NCBI GenBank assembly: GCA_017416245.1
Contig: JAFQCX010000021.1
Location: forward strand, 16,354 to 80,353
Length of the DNA: 64,000 nt
Reading direction: 5' to 3'
Origin: Oscillospiraceae bacterium
Lineage (GTDB): Bacteria; Bacillota; Clostridia; Oscillospirales; Oscillospiraceae
In this document: in pieces, positions 7,219 through 15,696 of the stretch
Layout: each line of letters starts with the position of its first letter
How positions within the stretch are numbered: the first letter of the stretch is position 1
The notes under the pieces: generated by a model
The model's input: only the letters and a program-made list of their open reading frames with translations
Told to the model about the DNA's origin: nothing
The model's database searches: none
Position numbers and translations under genes: made by a program

Positions 7219-8916
7219 CTATGCTGTTTGCCCTAACTGCCGCATAATTGCCGCGATTTGGGCTTGCTGGCTCTGCATATCTCCATCCACAAACTGATTG
7301 CCCCGGGCAAGCATCATCTGGCTGTTTGCCTCGATCTGCGCGATCTGCTGCTGGGTCTGCCGAATCCGTTTGATGATACCCTTCAGCTTCAGCTTCGGCG
7401 CAACTGCATCGTCGTCCAGAGCCTCCACGTAGGCCTCCAGCTCGTTGAGCCGCTGGGGGTTGAACAGGCCCTTCAGCAGCAGGTTTTCAATGGTCTGCTC
7501 CTGAGCAAACTTGTCAAACACGCTCTTAGGCGTTATATCGATTTTCACCGCCGCCTGCAGCTGCTTCAGCACGTGCTGGGGCACCTTGACGATTTGATAC
7601 ACGTCTTCTCCGTCGGGCCCCGGTACCGTCTGCTCCAAATTGATGCCGCCCTCAGAATAAGCAATCAAGTACTCAAGCATGATGTTTGCAAAGTCCTCAA
7701 TGAAGTCCTTGCAGGTCTCCTTCTGCTCCGTCATGGGCGCTTGGGATGCCTGCTGTACCGCCAAGATAGCGCGGCCGGAGGCAGTCTCCGGGTTGATTTG
7801 ACCGGTTGCAGAATCACCGGCGCCGGCAAGGTCTCTTGACACCTGTACCAGCTCGTCCTGAATCTGCTTCACATCCGGGGACATCTGCGCCGGGGGCAGT
7901 GTTCCCACCACCTTCCGCACGTCGTCCACCGTCTGACCTTGGGTATGGATCACACCGCCCACCTTGCTTAACTGGTTGGGATTGGAGATTTTGGAGACAT
8001 CCGCCACGGTCTTGGGATACGCCTGCTGCTTTGCCGTCAGAAGGCGGCGCATCAGGGTCTTGTTTACCTCCAGCTGATTGGGGATCAGCTGACGCACCTC
8101 ACCCTCACCCCGGGCAGAGCCTTTCTTCTCCTCCCACACGAAATGGGCAACAGGATAGCGGGAAATGCCCAGGTTTTTGTCCTTGGCGATCTCTACGAAG
8201 CGTGAGGCAATGGAGAAATGCACGGTGCCTTTCACCTTGTACATCTTGTAGACGATCGTTACCATATCGTCCACTTCCTGCTTTGCTGCCTCGCCTGCCT
8301 CCTCCAAGGTGTCATTGTCGCCGATGAGAGCCTGCAGCTGCTCTGCGCTGACACCGTAGCTTTCCGCCAATTCCTGGGCATTTACCACCGGCATACGCTT
8401 CCTGATCAGGATGTACGGCTGGTGCTGAATGTCCATATCGTTTTCGTTGCCGTAGTAGATGTCATTCTTGTCGATAACCTCACACACCGGCATCATGGTG
8501 CTTTGGTCGAAGTTTACGTACAAAACGCCCTCGTCATTGATTGCCGCATCCTTGGTGATCATACGGAGCTTTTTGTCCATCTTCTGGGTGTCCCACACCC
8601 GGGAGGCATAGCGGTTGAGCATATCGCAAATCTTCTTTGCCTCCTGCTGGAATGCCTCGCTTTCGTGGTTTTGGGATGCATAGTTAATGGCATACAAATT
8701 GGCGTGGATCACCGCGCACTTGTACTTCACAATGGGCTTAATGAAGTTGATCTGCACCGGCTCAACCTCTCCCAGCTTTGCGCCTTCCCACTGGCTGCCG
8801 TTGTACATCCGATGGTTCACGTCCGTGTCGGTGTAAACGTTCATCCTGTGGTGATAGCTTCTGCCCTTTTCAAACAACGCCCAAATGGTTGTCTCCTGAA
8901 TTTCCTTTCTGTCCAT
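7219..8916 (-). CDS. Phage portal protein
   Basis: 565 residues, ATG 8916 with GGAGGAAGTATAA upstream. Early motifs MYNGSQWEG and INFIKPIVKYKCAVIHANLY, a central VYKMYKVKGTVHFSIASRF, and the late helical Gln-rich barrel (RIRQTQQQIAQIEANSQMML) match the P22/phi29-like portal family: wing, stem and barrel order. Between terminase and scaffold, as expected. Forms the dodecameric DNA channel at the capsid vertex. Confidence 0.85.
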   Translation of the reverse strand: MDRKEIQETTIWALFEKGRSYHHRMNVYTDTDVNHRMYNGSQWEGAKLGEVEPVQINFIKPIVKYKCAVIHANLYAINYASQNHESEAFQQEAKKICDMLNRYASRVWDTQKMDKKLRMITKDAAINDEGVLYVNFDQSTMMPVCEVIDKNDIYYGNENDMDIQHQPYILIRKRMPVVNAQELAESYGVSAEQLQALIGDNDTLEEAGEAAKQEVDDMVTIVYKMYKVKGTVHFSIASRFVEIAKDKNLGISRYPVAHFVWEEKKGSARGEGEVRQLIPNQLEVNKTLMRRLLTAKQQAYPKTVADVSKISNPNQLSKVGGVIHTQGQTVDDVRKVVGTLPPAQMSPDVKQIQDELVQVSRDLAGAGDSATGQINPETASGRAILAVQQASQAPMTEQKETCKDFIEDFANIMLEYLIAYSEGGINLEQTVPGPDGEDVYQIVKVPQHVLKQLQAAVKIDITPKSVFDKFAQEQTIENLLLKGLFNPQRLNELEAYVEALDDDAVAPKLKLKGIIKRIRQTQQQIAQIEANSQMMLARGNQFVDGDMQSQQAQIAAIMRQLGQTA

Positions 8917-9162
8917 TTATACTTCCTCCTGACCGCCACCGTAGGGGTCGTAGTTGTCCACATTTCGCATAATCGCGTCAAATTGTTCCTTTTCCGCGTC
9001 TGCCTCCACCTGCTGCTTAATCTCCCGGACAGCCGCCACCACATTGGGCGGGGTCACCTTCACCGGCACACCCTTGTCCACCTTCTGCCGGACGTTCACG
9101 CCCACCAAAAAGCAAAGGATGTTCATTGCCCCAACGGCCAGTATGATTGCCAAACTTTCCAT
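8917..9162 (-). CDS. Small membrane-anchored phage protein
   Basis: 81 residues. Residues 3-22 form one hydrophobic segment (LAIILAVGAMNILCFLVGV), followed by a charged helix and a DNYDPYGGGQEEV tail. GGAGGAACAG precedes the ATG. Small proteins of this form often lie between large terminase and portal genes in Clostridia prophages; the role is unknown. It abuts the portal start. Confidence 0.7.
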   Translation of the reverse strand: MESLAIILAVGAMNILCFLVGVNVRQKVDKGVPVKVTPPNVVAAVREIKQQVEADAEKEQFDAIMRNVDNYDPYGGGQEEV

Positions 9163-9171
9163 CTGTTCCTC

Positions 9172-10959
9172 CTATATGACGGTGAGCTCCTCACCGTAGT
9201 CTTGTTTCGTTTCCTGTTTCTTCTCCGCAGAGAATTGATATTGCCGGCTGCTATAAATCGGCTCATTGTCAAATACCACCTGCTCCCGCACCTCGTGGGC
9301 AATGGAAAGACCCATCATCTCGTCATCGTGGCCACCCTCCGGGGCTTCGATGCGCCCCTTCTCGTTGCGGGTGATGGTCAGCAGCTCTTCAATGGTTTCC
9401 CGGTCGTTAATGCTGTCCGGGTGCTCCCGCACCACCGTGACCAGCCGTGATATGATCGTGGGTCTTGTCAGCGAGGTGGTCTTAAAGCCAAACCGCTTTT
9501 CCGTCTTGTGCGTATAACTGTCCTGTACCGTCCGCACATACTGATTTGGGTATCCCAGCCGCTCCAGCTCCATAATGGGGTAGCTGTCAAAATTCGCCTC
9601 AATGCCAATCAGCGCCTGCTTGTAGTACATGCCTAAACAGTACATCTGTTTGGCGTATTGGTCCGCATCAAACTGGTGTTTCAGGTGAGCCACCTGTACC
9701 CCTGTTGCCGCATCCAGTACGTGGCCGGTGTAGCTGTCGCTACCTTCGCCGGCCGTGTCGCCGCCGATGCAGTACTTGGTGATTTTGGGCTGATTGGGAA
9801 CGGCATAAATCTGGATATAGCCGTTCCGGTCGTTCACCCATTGGATGTTCCGAATTGCCAGCCCGTCGTAGTCGTAGGAAAAATACCCAACCTTGATGGG
9901 CTTGGGTATTTTGGCAAGCCGCCACATAAGGATTTCCGGGTCAAACACATTCTTACCGGAGAGCAGGAACGCTTCTCTTGCCGAGCAGGGATATTCCTGC
10001 CGGATGAGGGTTTTGTCGATGTACTTTTCGTACTTGTTGTAATACCAAAACAGCTGCTCTGTCGAAAGACCCTTGTAGTCCTTCAGCCAGTGCAGCCGTT
10101 CCCATATCCATTCTTTGCGGGTGTCGATTTTCTGTAAAAATGCTTTCCTGTCTTTCTTGCTGATAATCGGTATGCGGTATTCCGGCGTCCGCCACCACTC
10201 GTAGAAGCAGTTGATGTGGGCGCCGCTGGACCACATCCTCTCATAGTCGTTAAAACCATTGGCAGTGCTCTCGAATATCTTGATGCAGTTGCGGGTCAGC
10301 GCTTCACCGATGGCCGCCTGCACCTTGGCGATTCCGTTTCGCCAGAATGCGCACTCCGAGCCGTGTAGGAAGTTCACTGTGCGGGAACGACCCACATCCT
10401 TGGATGCCGTGTCCACCGCCCAGCTGCTGTTTATCTTGGAAAATAACAACTGCTTGCGATTATTGAACTTTTCCGTGGGCTTCAGCACTTCCGGCAGCTG
10501 AGAATAAGGGAATTTTGCCTTGTTCTGGAAAATTGCCTCCGCGTTGACGCTGACATCAGCCAGGGTGTAGCCTTGGAAGTTCCGATTCAGAATACTGCAG
10601 GCCAACTGATAGGCGGTGATGAGTGTGGTAAATCCCTGCTGACGCCCTTTCAGCACCAGCATAGATATTTCCGGGATCAGTCCCTTTTCAAAGTCGTCAA
10701 TGGCCTTGTTGAGCCTTGCCAAAAAGTCCTTTTGCACTTCGTTGAAGAAGAAGGGCATGGTCTTTTGGTTTTTGTCCACAACCACAAAAACAAGCTCCAC
10801 GAGCTTTTCAGGATTTTTCTTGATTTCCGCAAGCAAAACGCTGTCAGAAACGATCTCCTTGGCAACCGCATCCCGAAACCGCTTGTCTGTCTCTATGCTG
10901 TTGGTCTTTTCCCATTTGGCCCTTCGCGCGGCAATGAGTTCATCTGCCGTATAACTCAC
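9172..10959 (-). CDS. Terminase large subunit
   Basis: 595 residues, GTG start overlapping the small-subunit stop (GTGA), with GGAGGACTTTCT upstream. The ATPase P-loop is a variant: K104-GRQQGFTT, with the Lys ahead of the loop and Phe where the usual Lys sits, a known terminase deviation. FLHGSECAFW supplies the Walker-B-like glutamate and FESTANGF the coupling motif. The nuclease half has GGDTAGEGSDSYTG and later acidic residues (DDEMMG). It packages DNA through the portal encoded next to it. Confidence 0.9.
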   Translation of the reverse strand: MSYTADELIAARRAKWEKTNSIETDKRFRDAVAKEIVSDSVLLAEIKKNPEKLVELVFVVVDKNQKTMPFFFNEVQKDFLARLNKAIDDFEKGLIPEISMLVLKGRQQGFTTLITAYQLACSILNRNFQGYTLADVSVNAEAIFQNKAKFPYSQLPEVLKPTEKFNNRKQLLFSKINSSWAVDTASKDVGRSRTVNFLHGSECAFWRNGIAKVQAAIGEALTRNCIKIFESTANGFNDYERMWSSGAHINCFYEWWRTPEYRIPIISKKDRKAFLQKIDTRKEWIWERLHWLKDYKGLSTEQLFWYYNKYEKYIDKTLIRQEYPCSAREAFLLSGKNVFDPEILMWRLAKIPKPIKVGYFSYDYDGLAIRNIQWVNDRNGYIQIYAVPNQPKITKYCIGGDTAGEGSDSYTGHVLDAATGVQVAHLKHQFDADQYAKQMYCLGMYYKQALIGIEANFDSYPIMELERLGYPNQYVRTVQDSYTHKTEKRFGFKTTSLTRPTIISRLVTVVREHPDSINDRETIEELLTITRNEKGRIEAPEGGHDDEMMGLSIAHEVREQVVFDNEPIYSSRQYQFSAEKKQETKQDYGEELTVI

Positions 10960-11432
10960 AGAAAGTCCTCCAATTTGGCGCCGGCAGAGGCTTCCTCCCG
11001 CCGATCCTGCTTGTAGCCCCAGCTGTGTTCCAGCTCTACCACAATGCCCTTCACATCCCTGCCGCTGCGGCTAAGCAGCTGTTCGTGTGTCCAGGCAAAG
11101 ATCTTATCCTCCGCATCCTCCACGATCTCCTGAAACTCTGGATATGTTTCCGGCTGATCCCGGTAATTGTCCCACGTGCTTCTGTGGATGCCAAGAAAAC
11201 GAGCCAAACCGGCACGGCTTGGCTTTATCAGATATTCCGTTGTAAACACCTTTTCCCCAAGGCTGTTCTCCACCGGCACATATTCCACAATTGGATGGCC
11301 GTATTTGTCCAACTGACCCGTTGGTATCGGCTCTTTCACTTCTACCACCCGGCTGATACTGGCAAAGTATCGGTCCACTGCTTTTCTCAGTGTTCGGGGT
11401 GTATAGGCTTTTGGCTGTCCCCGCTTTCCCAA
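10956..11432 (-). CDS. Terminase small subunit
   Basis: 158 residues from TTG 11432 (MGKRGQPKAYTPRTLRKAV). An in-frame ATG at 11453 exists, but its codons form the AAGGAGG that precedes the TTG by eight bases. It has an N-terminal helix-turn-helix region (SRAGLARFLGIHRSTWDNYR) for DNA recognition and an EDKIFAWTHEQLLSR oligomerisation helix, then a short tail overlapping the large subunit gene. Matches the DNA-recognition role of TerS. Confidence 0.8.
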   Translation of the reverse strand: MGKRGQPKAYTPRTLRKAVDRYFASISRVVEVKEPIPTGQLDKYGHPIVEYVPVENSLGEKVFTTEYLIKPSRAGLARFLGIHRSTWDNYRDQPETYPEFQEIVEDAEDKIFAWTHEQLLSRSGRDVKGIVVELEHSWGYKQDRREEASAGAKLEDFL

Positions 11433-11453
11433 GCAGCGCACCTCCTTTTTCAT

Positions 11454-11735
11454 TTCGCGTTAATTGTACCCGCGCGTACACGCCCCCCTGCGTCCGCTAT
11501 TGCCGAAGTATTCCCAAATCTTGTAGGGGCGAGCACTGCTCGTCCGCAATGCCAACCACCGCACCTTAGGCGAGACCTATCGCCCCGCCGCCAGGAGTGA
11601 CTATTTCACAGCTTACCGCCCGAATATGCAAAAAAGCGAAATCCGCAGGCGCTTGGTACGCAGAATACCTGAAGCAGATACCTTCTCCGCTTCAGGTCTT
11701 TTTTCACACTGCCATCATAGCACATAAAAATGGCT
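11454..11735. other. Intergenic gap with a GTAGGGG repeat and a hairpin
   Basis: No convincing gene. It contains GTAGGGGCGAGCACTGCTCG near 11523, a member of the dispersed repeat family, and a plus-strand hairpin CCTGAAGC...GCTTCAGG followed by TCTTTTTT (11668-11704). No plus-strand gene leads into the hairpin, so its role is unclear. Confidence 0.5.
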
Positions 11736-12146
11736 CTAGTTTTCCATCTTTTCAAAAAAACAGGTTCCCACCAGCAGAATAAACTCCCGATGATACCGAA
11801 AGGCTGTTGTTTTTGAACAGTTGATCCGCGCAGCAGCCCCTGTTACAGTGCACCTCTGCTTCCAAAACACCAAATCAATGAGTTTGAGCGCATCTTTTCC
11901 GTACACCTTCCCTTTTGTCAGCTCGATCGCCTTGGCAACCGCATCATGCTCTGCCTGTTTTGTTCCCGGCAGTCTGCGCAGGGCAATATCCTCTGTTGTT
12001 CTGGACGCACCCCCGCCACCGGGCATCCCGGAAATATTGGCCGTCACCTTCTGACTATGTAACTGCTCATACTCTCTATGCAGCTGTGGATATGCTCTTA
12101 CCATCGCCTTGGCATAACTCCACCATCCATATCTTGGACTGCTCAC
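11736..12146 (-). CDS. ArpU/RinA-like phage late transcription regulator
   Basis: 136 residues, GTG start with AAAGGAGGG upstream. It begins with YGWWSYAKAMVRAYPQLHRE, has a GMPGGGG linker, and ends with a helix-turn-helix-like segment (TVTGAAARINCSKTTAFRYH). This layout matches the small sigma-like regulators encoded just before terminase in Firmicute phages, which turn on late genes. The family label (ArpU, RinA or DUF1492-type) is approximate. Confidence 0.65.
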   Translation of the reverse strand: MSSPRYGWWSYAKAMVRAYPQLHREYEQLHSQKVTANISGMPGGGGASRTTEDIALRRLPGTKQAEHDAVAKAIELTKGKVYGKDALKLIDLVFWKQRCTVTGAAARINCSKTTAFRYHREFILLVGTCFFEKMEN

Positions 12147-12175
12147 CCTTCTAACCCTCCTTTGGTTGTAAAACT

Positions 12176-12967
12176 TTACGCATTTTCGAGTTTTTCATAG
12201 CCGCCTCCCCGCGGCTCTTTTTCCTTCCCACGCACCACCTTCGGCGGCGCCTTTACATACTTAAAATATAGGTAACCATACCGATTGCTTTTGCTCTCCA
12301 CCAATATGTAACCCTTGGGCGGTTTTGGCGGTTTCTGTTCTGAGTACACCCGTTTGATCTCTTCAGGCTTCTCCGCTTCCGGCTGTCTGGCCGTCTTGGT
12401 CATCCGCCACCGGTGGCCGCCCTGTTCCTCCGTCCAGTGCTCGAACAGATAGTTGGCAAGGCCTGTATAATCCTGCCCGTGGTCGACACCGTCATACCAG
12501 TTGTGTTCCCGTAAATTGTCAATGCGAACAACTGTTCCATATTTCCATTGCTTGCGAATGTATTCCTCCAGAATGCCGTTGGAGAGCATGTGGAAATGAA
12601 TACGGTTTGTGTGCTTGCCCCTGCCCATCACTAAGAAAATGACCGCACTGGGATATTTATATAGAAGCCGCCGGATAAAGTTCTCACGGATCTGCCGAGC
12701 TTCCTCAAATGTATGTACTTCACTATCGTTATCAAAAGTCAACGTGCTGTATAAAGTACTCGGGGAGCAGTTGGCATTGACCAGCTGCGCAAACTTCCGC
12801 TTGGAGATCAGCAAGCTATGCTGCTTCCGCTCCTCGTCATTCTGAAACCGAGGCTTTGGCGGCTTTGCTTTGGAAACGTCCCGCCCTCTTGGCGCCCACG
12901 TCCATTCCTTATATTCCATAACCGCCCCGGAAACTGTCCGCTGCCGTACCCGTACTGCCGTTCCCAT
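12176..12967 (-). CDS. HUH-type Rep-like (rolling-circle initiator-like) protein
   Basis: 263 residues; ATG 12967 follows GGAGGAGAGAAA, and longer readings run into repeat sequence. Motif 1-like STLTF lies near residue 75, the HUH metal motif RIHFHML at about 122-128 (H124, H126), and a motif-3-like YTGLANYLFEH at 167-177 with candidate nucleophile tyrosines. The order and spacing match HUH endonucleases (Rep/relaxase superfamily). It lies in the replication-gene position of a tailed prophage. Nicking activity is inferred, not shown. Confidence 0.65.
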   Translation of the reverse strand: MGTAVRVRQRTVSGAVMEYKEWTWAPRGRDVSKAKPPKPRFQNDEERKQHSLLISKRKFAQLVNANCSPSTLYSTLTFDNDSEVHTFEEARQIRENFIRRLLYKYPSAVIFLVMGRGKHTNRIHFHMLSNGILEEYIRKQWKYGTVVRIDNLREHNWYDGVDHGQDYTGLANYLFEHWTEEQGGHRWRMTKTARQPEAEKPEEIKRVYSEQKPPKPPKGYILVESKSNRYGYLYFKYVKAPPKVVRGKEKEPRGGGYEKLENA

Positions 12968-12992
12968 TTTCTCTCCTCCTTTTGTTTTTCTC

Positions 12993-13125
12993 GTAGGGGA
13001 CGGGTTTCCCATCCCGCCACCGTCTCCCCTGTCATTGCGAGGAGCAAAGCGACGTGGCAATCCCCATCGATTTCCCGCCTCGCTCGTAATCTCGTAACCT
13101 CTGTCATGGCGCCGAACTCTTCAGC
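12993..13125. repeat. Composite GTAGGGG and TCATTGCGAG repeats
   Basis: CGTAGGGGACGGGTTTCCCA, close to the copy at 4910, is followed by TGTCATTGCGAGGAGCAAAG...GTGGCAATCCCC, the REP-like unit also seen at 7157 and 54256. The two families lie side by side here, with no gene in between. Confidence 0.6.
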
Positions 13126-13138
13126 GCCACGGCACAAA

Positions 13139-13438
13139 TCACGCTTTGTGCTTTTTCCCGTAATTATGTATCTGCTCCCACCGGGACAAAAACCATTCCT
13201 TCCAGGCAACGCAACCTTTATTGCCGCATTCCTCCGGTTTCGCCACCCGCGTGCAGCTCTCACAGGGAGACCCTGCCTTCACCACCACAGCTTCATCGTA
13301 TACGCCGCTCAAATCTACCGTGCCATCCACACACCGTCGTGCGATTTCCTGCATCAGCAGATAGCATTCCTTGTTGTCCGTTTCAAATTGCAGCCGGTAT
13401 TTCCCGCCACCAACTTTTGTATTAAATCCAGTCGCCAT
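13139..13438 (-). CDS. Small Cys-rich phage protein, unknown function
   Basis: 99 residues. The second half has CESCTRVAKPEEC and a further NKGC, four cysteines spaced as a likely zinc site, followed by WKEWFLSRWEQIHNYGKKHK, a basic aromatic tail. Seen in many Clostridia prophages near replication genes; no established function. The basic tail would suit nucleic-acid binding (inference). Confidence 0.6.
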   Translation of the reverse strand: MATGFNTKVGGGKYRLQFETDNKECYLLMQEIARRCVDGTVDLSGVYDEAVVVKAGSPCESCTRVAKPEECGNKGCVAWKEWFLSRWEQIHNYGKKHKA

Positions 13439-13452
13439 AACTTTTTCATCCT

Positions 13453-14169
13453 TTATCGAATCACAACCACCGTACCGGCGTTGATCAAGTCTTCCAGCTC
13501 ACCTTCAAAATAGGCCGCCACGTTCCGGGTAGCTTCCAGCTTCCATACACCGCCATCTGCCTGATAGAAACCGATCTCCCCACGCTCATTGATGCGGAGA
13601 AGGAATTCACTGGCAGGCTGCGCGACCTCAACAAACGTCCGGAAGGGCTGCAGGGTCACTCTGGGTTTCACCGTCACCATAGAATTCAGCGCAATGCCGG
13701 ACCGGGCCTCTACCTGCTGTGTCACGCCATTGTCAGAGGATGTAACCCGGCTCTCATTGCTGATGCTGCCCAGCAGCTGCAGCAAATAGTCTGTTTCATC
13801 GTTGGGGATATAGAGGCTGCGCAGCTCAATGACCGCCCTCTCATAATCCATAAATCTGTCCGTGGTAACAGCCGGCGTGTCGGCAGCGCACCTGTACAGA
13901 TACAATCGGTCTTCGTCACTGTCCAGGGAAGTAAATACAGCAATGTTTCTGTAATCCTTCACCTGAATAAATATCTGCTGACCCACGTGCTCTGCCTCGT
14001 TGCGGACCATCTTACAGACGCTGTCCAGTCCGGTCAGTTCGATGCACTTAGGCATAGGCTTCCTGTCCTGAATATGTACCAGCTGATGGTTGGAATAAAC
14101 GGAGCCGTCCACCTCAACAGTAGTGGGAGCTGCCAGCTCCACAATGCGGTTTGCAAATTCTTTCAACAT
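13453..14169 (-). CDS. YfdQ/DUF2303-like phage protein
   Basis: 238 residues. The region RVTLQPFRTFVEVAQPASEF matches the characteristic core of the YfdQ (DUF2303) family, ahead of LRINERGEIGFYQADGG. GGGGGAAACATT precedes the ATG. The family is widespread in prophages beside recombination or replication genes, with unknown biochemical role. It follows the 14182-14553 gene, with which it may be co-translated. Confidence 0.65.
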   Translation of the reverse strand: MLKEFANRIVELAAPTTVEVDGSVYSNHQLVHIQDRKPMPKCIELTGLDSVCKMVRNEAEHVGQQIFIQVKDYRNIAVFTSLDSDEDRLYLYRCAADTPAVTTDRFMDYERAVIELRSLYIPNDETDYLLQLLGSISNESRVTSSDNGVTQQVEARSGIALNSMVTVKPRVTLQPFRTFVEVAQPASEFLLRINERGEIGFYQADGGVWKLEATRNVAAYFEGELEDLINAGTVVVIR

Positions 14170-14181
14170 AATGTTTCCCCC

Positions 14182-14553
14182 TTATTTTTGTGCGGCAATT
14201 TTCAGAATTTTGGGTGCTTCCTGCTCTGTGCCGGTCATACTCATCTGACCGGGCACCTGCGGAACGATCTCTGCCAGCATCATTTCGCCGTTGCCATCGG
14301 CTGTGATCACCAGCGATGTGTCAATGGGAGTAGCAGGCGCCAACGTTGATTTTGCGGAAGCCTCGACCTTTACCACCCGCCGATCCACATCGGTAGTCAT
14401 TGTAATGGTCAGCACGACCTTTCTTTTAGTCTTGGCTTCTGTGTTCATATCCAGCAGATTGTCAACTACCCGGGTGACCTCGTAGTCAACTCGCTCCTGA
14501 ATTGCGCCCTTTGCCATCTGCAAAAGGCTGCTTCTTTGCTCATTGGTTGTCAT
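14182..14553 (-). CDS. Phage protein of unknown function linked to the YfdQ-like gene
   Basis: 123 residues starting MTTNEQRSSLLQMAKGAIQE. AGGAGG sits eight bases before this ATG; an alternative ATG at 14580 overlaps the previous stop. Mixed composition with a beta-rich centre (KRKVVLTITMTTDVDRRVV) and a flexible end. Its constant position upstream of YfdQ-like genes in prophages suggests a shared process, but I do not know which. Confidence 0.6.
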   Translation of the reverse strand: MTTNEQRSSLLQMAKGAIQERVDYEVTRVVDNLLDMNTEAKTKRKVVLTITMTTDVDRRVVKVEASAKSTLAPATPIDTSLVITADGNGEMMLAEIVPQVPGQMSMTGTEQEAPKILKIAAQK

Positions 14554-14576
14554 TTGATTTCCTCCTGTTTCATTTG

Positions 14577-14891
14577 TCATTTTTTTAAGCCTTCGTCCAT
14601 CTTTGCACCGCAGTATTTGCAGAACACCGCATCACGGTCAATATCGCTATAACACGCAGTACACATAAGTCCAGTCTCACTTATTGCACTTTCCGTTTTT
14701 CTTGCGTGTACCACTTCCACGGCATCCACGGTGGGGGCTTTGCAAATTGTCCTAAGTATCTCATCACGATATTTTTCCGCAAATTCCAAAAGCAAGGTTT
14801 TGCCGTTCCGCATACCAGTTACGCGAAAACGAAGCTCACATATCTTTTCTGCCACCTCTTTGGCGTCAATCAGCCGCTTTTCGTTTTCCAT
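14577..14891 (-). CDS. Zinc-ribbon phage protein, array copy 1
   Basis: 104 residues. It starts MENEKRLIDAKEVAEKICEL and carries the array signature APTVDAVEVVHARK, then CTACYSDID...FCKYCGAKMDEG, a two-CxxC zinc ribbon. The N-terminal RLIDA start and the AVEVVHA linker recur in the 15267-15578 gene. Small ribbon proteins of this type are very common in Clostridia phages; function unknown. Confidence 0.7.
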   Translation of the reverse strand: MENEKRLIDAKEVAEKICELRFRVTGMRNGKTLLLEFAEKYRDEILRTICKAPTVDAVEVVHARKTESAISETGLMCTACYSDIDRDAVFCKYCGAKMDEGLKK

Positions 14892-14949
14892 ATCGAACCG
14901 CCTTCCAATCGCAATTACAATGGTCGCAGTTTGAACATCTTTTAAGCAT
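14866..14949 (-). CDS. Possible 27-residue Cys-rich peptide
   Basis: MLKRCSNCDHCNCDWKAVRY ... ending KAAD. Its ATG overlaps the stop of the copy-2 ribbon gene in the same way (GATGCTTAA) that copy 2's ATG overlaps copy 3's stop (GATGCCTGA), which argues for real translation. Four closely spaced cysteines suggest a metal knuckle. It overlaps the next gene by 26 bases. Short, so uncertain. Confidence 0.35.
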   Translation of the reverse strand: MLKRCSNCDHCNCDWKAVRYGKRKAAD

Positions 14950-15274
14950 CCTCATTCCCTCCGTCCATCTTTGCACCGCAATCCTCACAGTATGTTGCCC
15001 GGTATTCATCCCAACCGTGTTCTTCGCCGCAGTTGGAGCAAACGACGACATCGCCATCCTTTATCCACCTTGCATGTACCACTTCAACGGCACCCACGGT
15101 GGGGGCATCTTCCTCCCTCCTGTTCCACGCCTCGACCGCTTCTTCTTTCGGCAACGGGAGGCTTTGCTCGCAACAGAAGCCCGTGCATCTTATATAGCCG
15201 ATTAATTGTTTTTCGTTGACCGATATATACACCGCCTTCCTGCCACAAAACGGACAAGATTTCAATTCAGGCAT
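14942..15274 (-). CDS. Lar-like zinc-ribbon phage protein, array copy 2
   Basis: 110 residues. The N-terminus LKSCPFCGRKAVYIS ... PKEEAVEAWNRRE is the pattern of Lar (restriction alleviation) family proteins. The second half repeats the array signature APTVGAVEVVHARW and a CSNCG...YCEDCGAKMDGG ribbon. So this looks like a Lar-like head joined to the array's common tail. An anti-restriction role is only a family-level possibility; many Lar-like phage proteins are untested. Confidence 0.65.
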   Translation of the reverse strand: MPELKSCPFCGRKAVYISVNEKQLIGYIRCTGFCCEQSLPLPKEEAVEAWNRREEDAPTVGAVEVVHARWIKDGDVVVCSNCGEEHGWDEYRATYCEDCGAKMDGGNEDA

Positions 15275-15578
15275 CCTCATTCCCTCCGTCCATCTTTGCA
15301 CCGCAGTTGGGGCAGTAGTTGGATTCTTTACCTACAGTTATTCTTTGCCCACATTTGGAACATTTGCGGTAAATATGTGGCTTGTAGTCTGCCGAAATCC
15401 ACTTTCCGTGTACCACTTCCACGGCATCCACGGCGGGGGCATTCTCAATTTCCGTTATTATCGTAGCTACCCCACATAGAAAGTCATATCCGCTTTTGTT
15501 TGGCATAGGATTTGCAAACTTGTCCAGTTCTCCAAGCAGCGCATCAGCATCAATCAGCCGCTTATCGTCCTTGTTCAT
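15267..15578 (-). CDS. Zinc-ribbon phage protein, array copy 3
   Basis: 103 residues from ATG 15578, preceded by GGAGGGAGGACC. It starts MNKDDKRLIDADALLGELDK, contains APAVDAVEVVHGKW, and ends CSKCGQRITVGK...YCPNCGAKMDGGNEDA, whose last eleven residues are identical to copy 2. Its stop overlaps the next start. Function unknown. Confidence 0.7.
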   Translation of the reverse strand: MNKDDKRLIDADALLGELDKFANPMPNKSGYDFLCGVATIITEIENAPAVDAVEVVHGKWISADYKPHIYRKCSKCGQRITVGKESNYCPNCGAKMDGGNEDA

Positions 15579-15682
15579 TGGTCCTCCCTCCTGTCGCAAT
15601 CCCCGGACATTTTGAGGCAGACCCATACGGTACCCACCACAATGGCAATTACTATAAGAACGCAAACCTTGATTATTTTCAT
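15575..15682 (-). CDS. Small single-pass membrane peptide
   Basis: 35 residues: MKIIKVCVLIVIAIVVGTVW, then a short charged tail. Strong GAGGAGGATCTC upstream, and its TGA overlaps the ATG of the next gene, so translation is coupled. One transmembrane helix, with a Cys near each end of it. Small phage membrane peptides can act in lysis or exclusion; no evidence here favours either. Confidence 0.6.
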   Translation of the reverse strand: MKIIKVCVLIVIAIVVGTVWVCLKMSGDCDRREDQ

Positions 15683-15696
15683 TGAGATCCTCCTCG

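Noticed and set aside
8218-9450. 410-residue plus-strand ORF across portal and terminase genes
   Set aside because: Crosses three real minus-strand genes; composition rich in His/Leu/Val typical of antisense reading.
9172-10959. Inactive terminase because the P-loop Lys is replaced by Phe
   Set aside because: Large terminases often place the Lys/Arg at the start of the loop (K104 here), so activity is expected.
10956-11453. Small terminase starting at ATG 11453
   Set aside because: Those first codons form the AAGGAGG ribosome binding site for TTG 11432, which is the better start.
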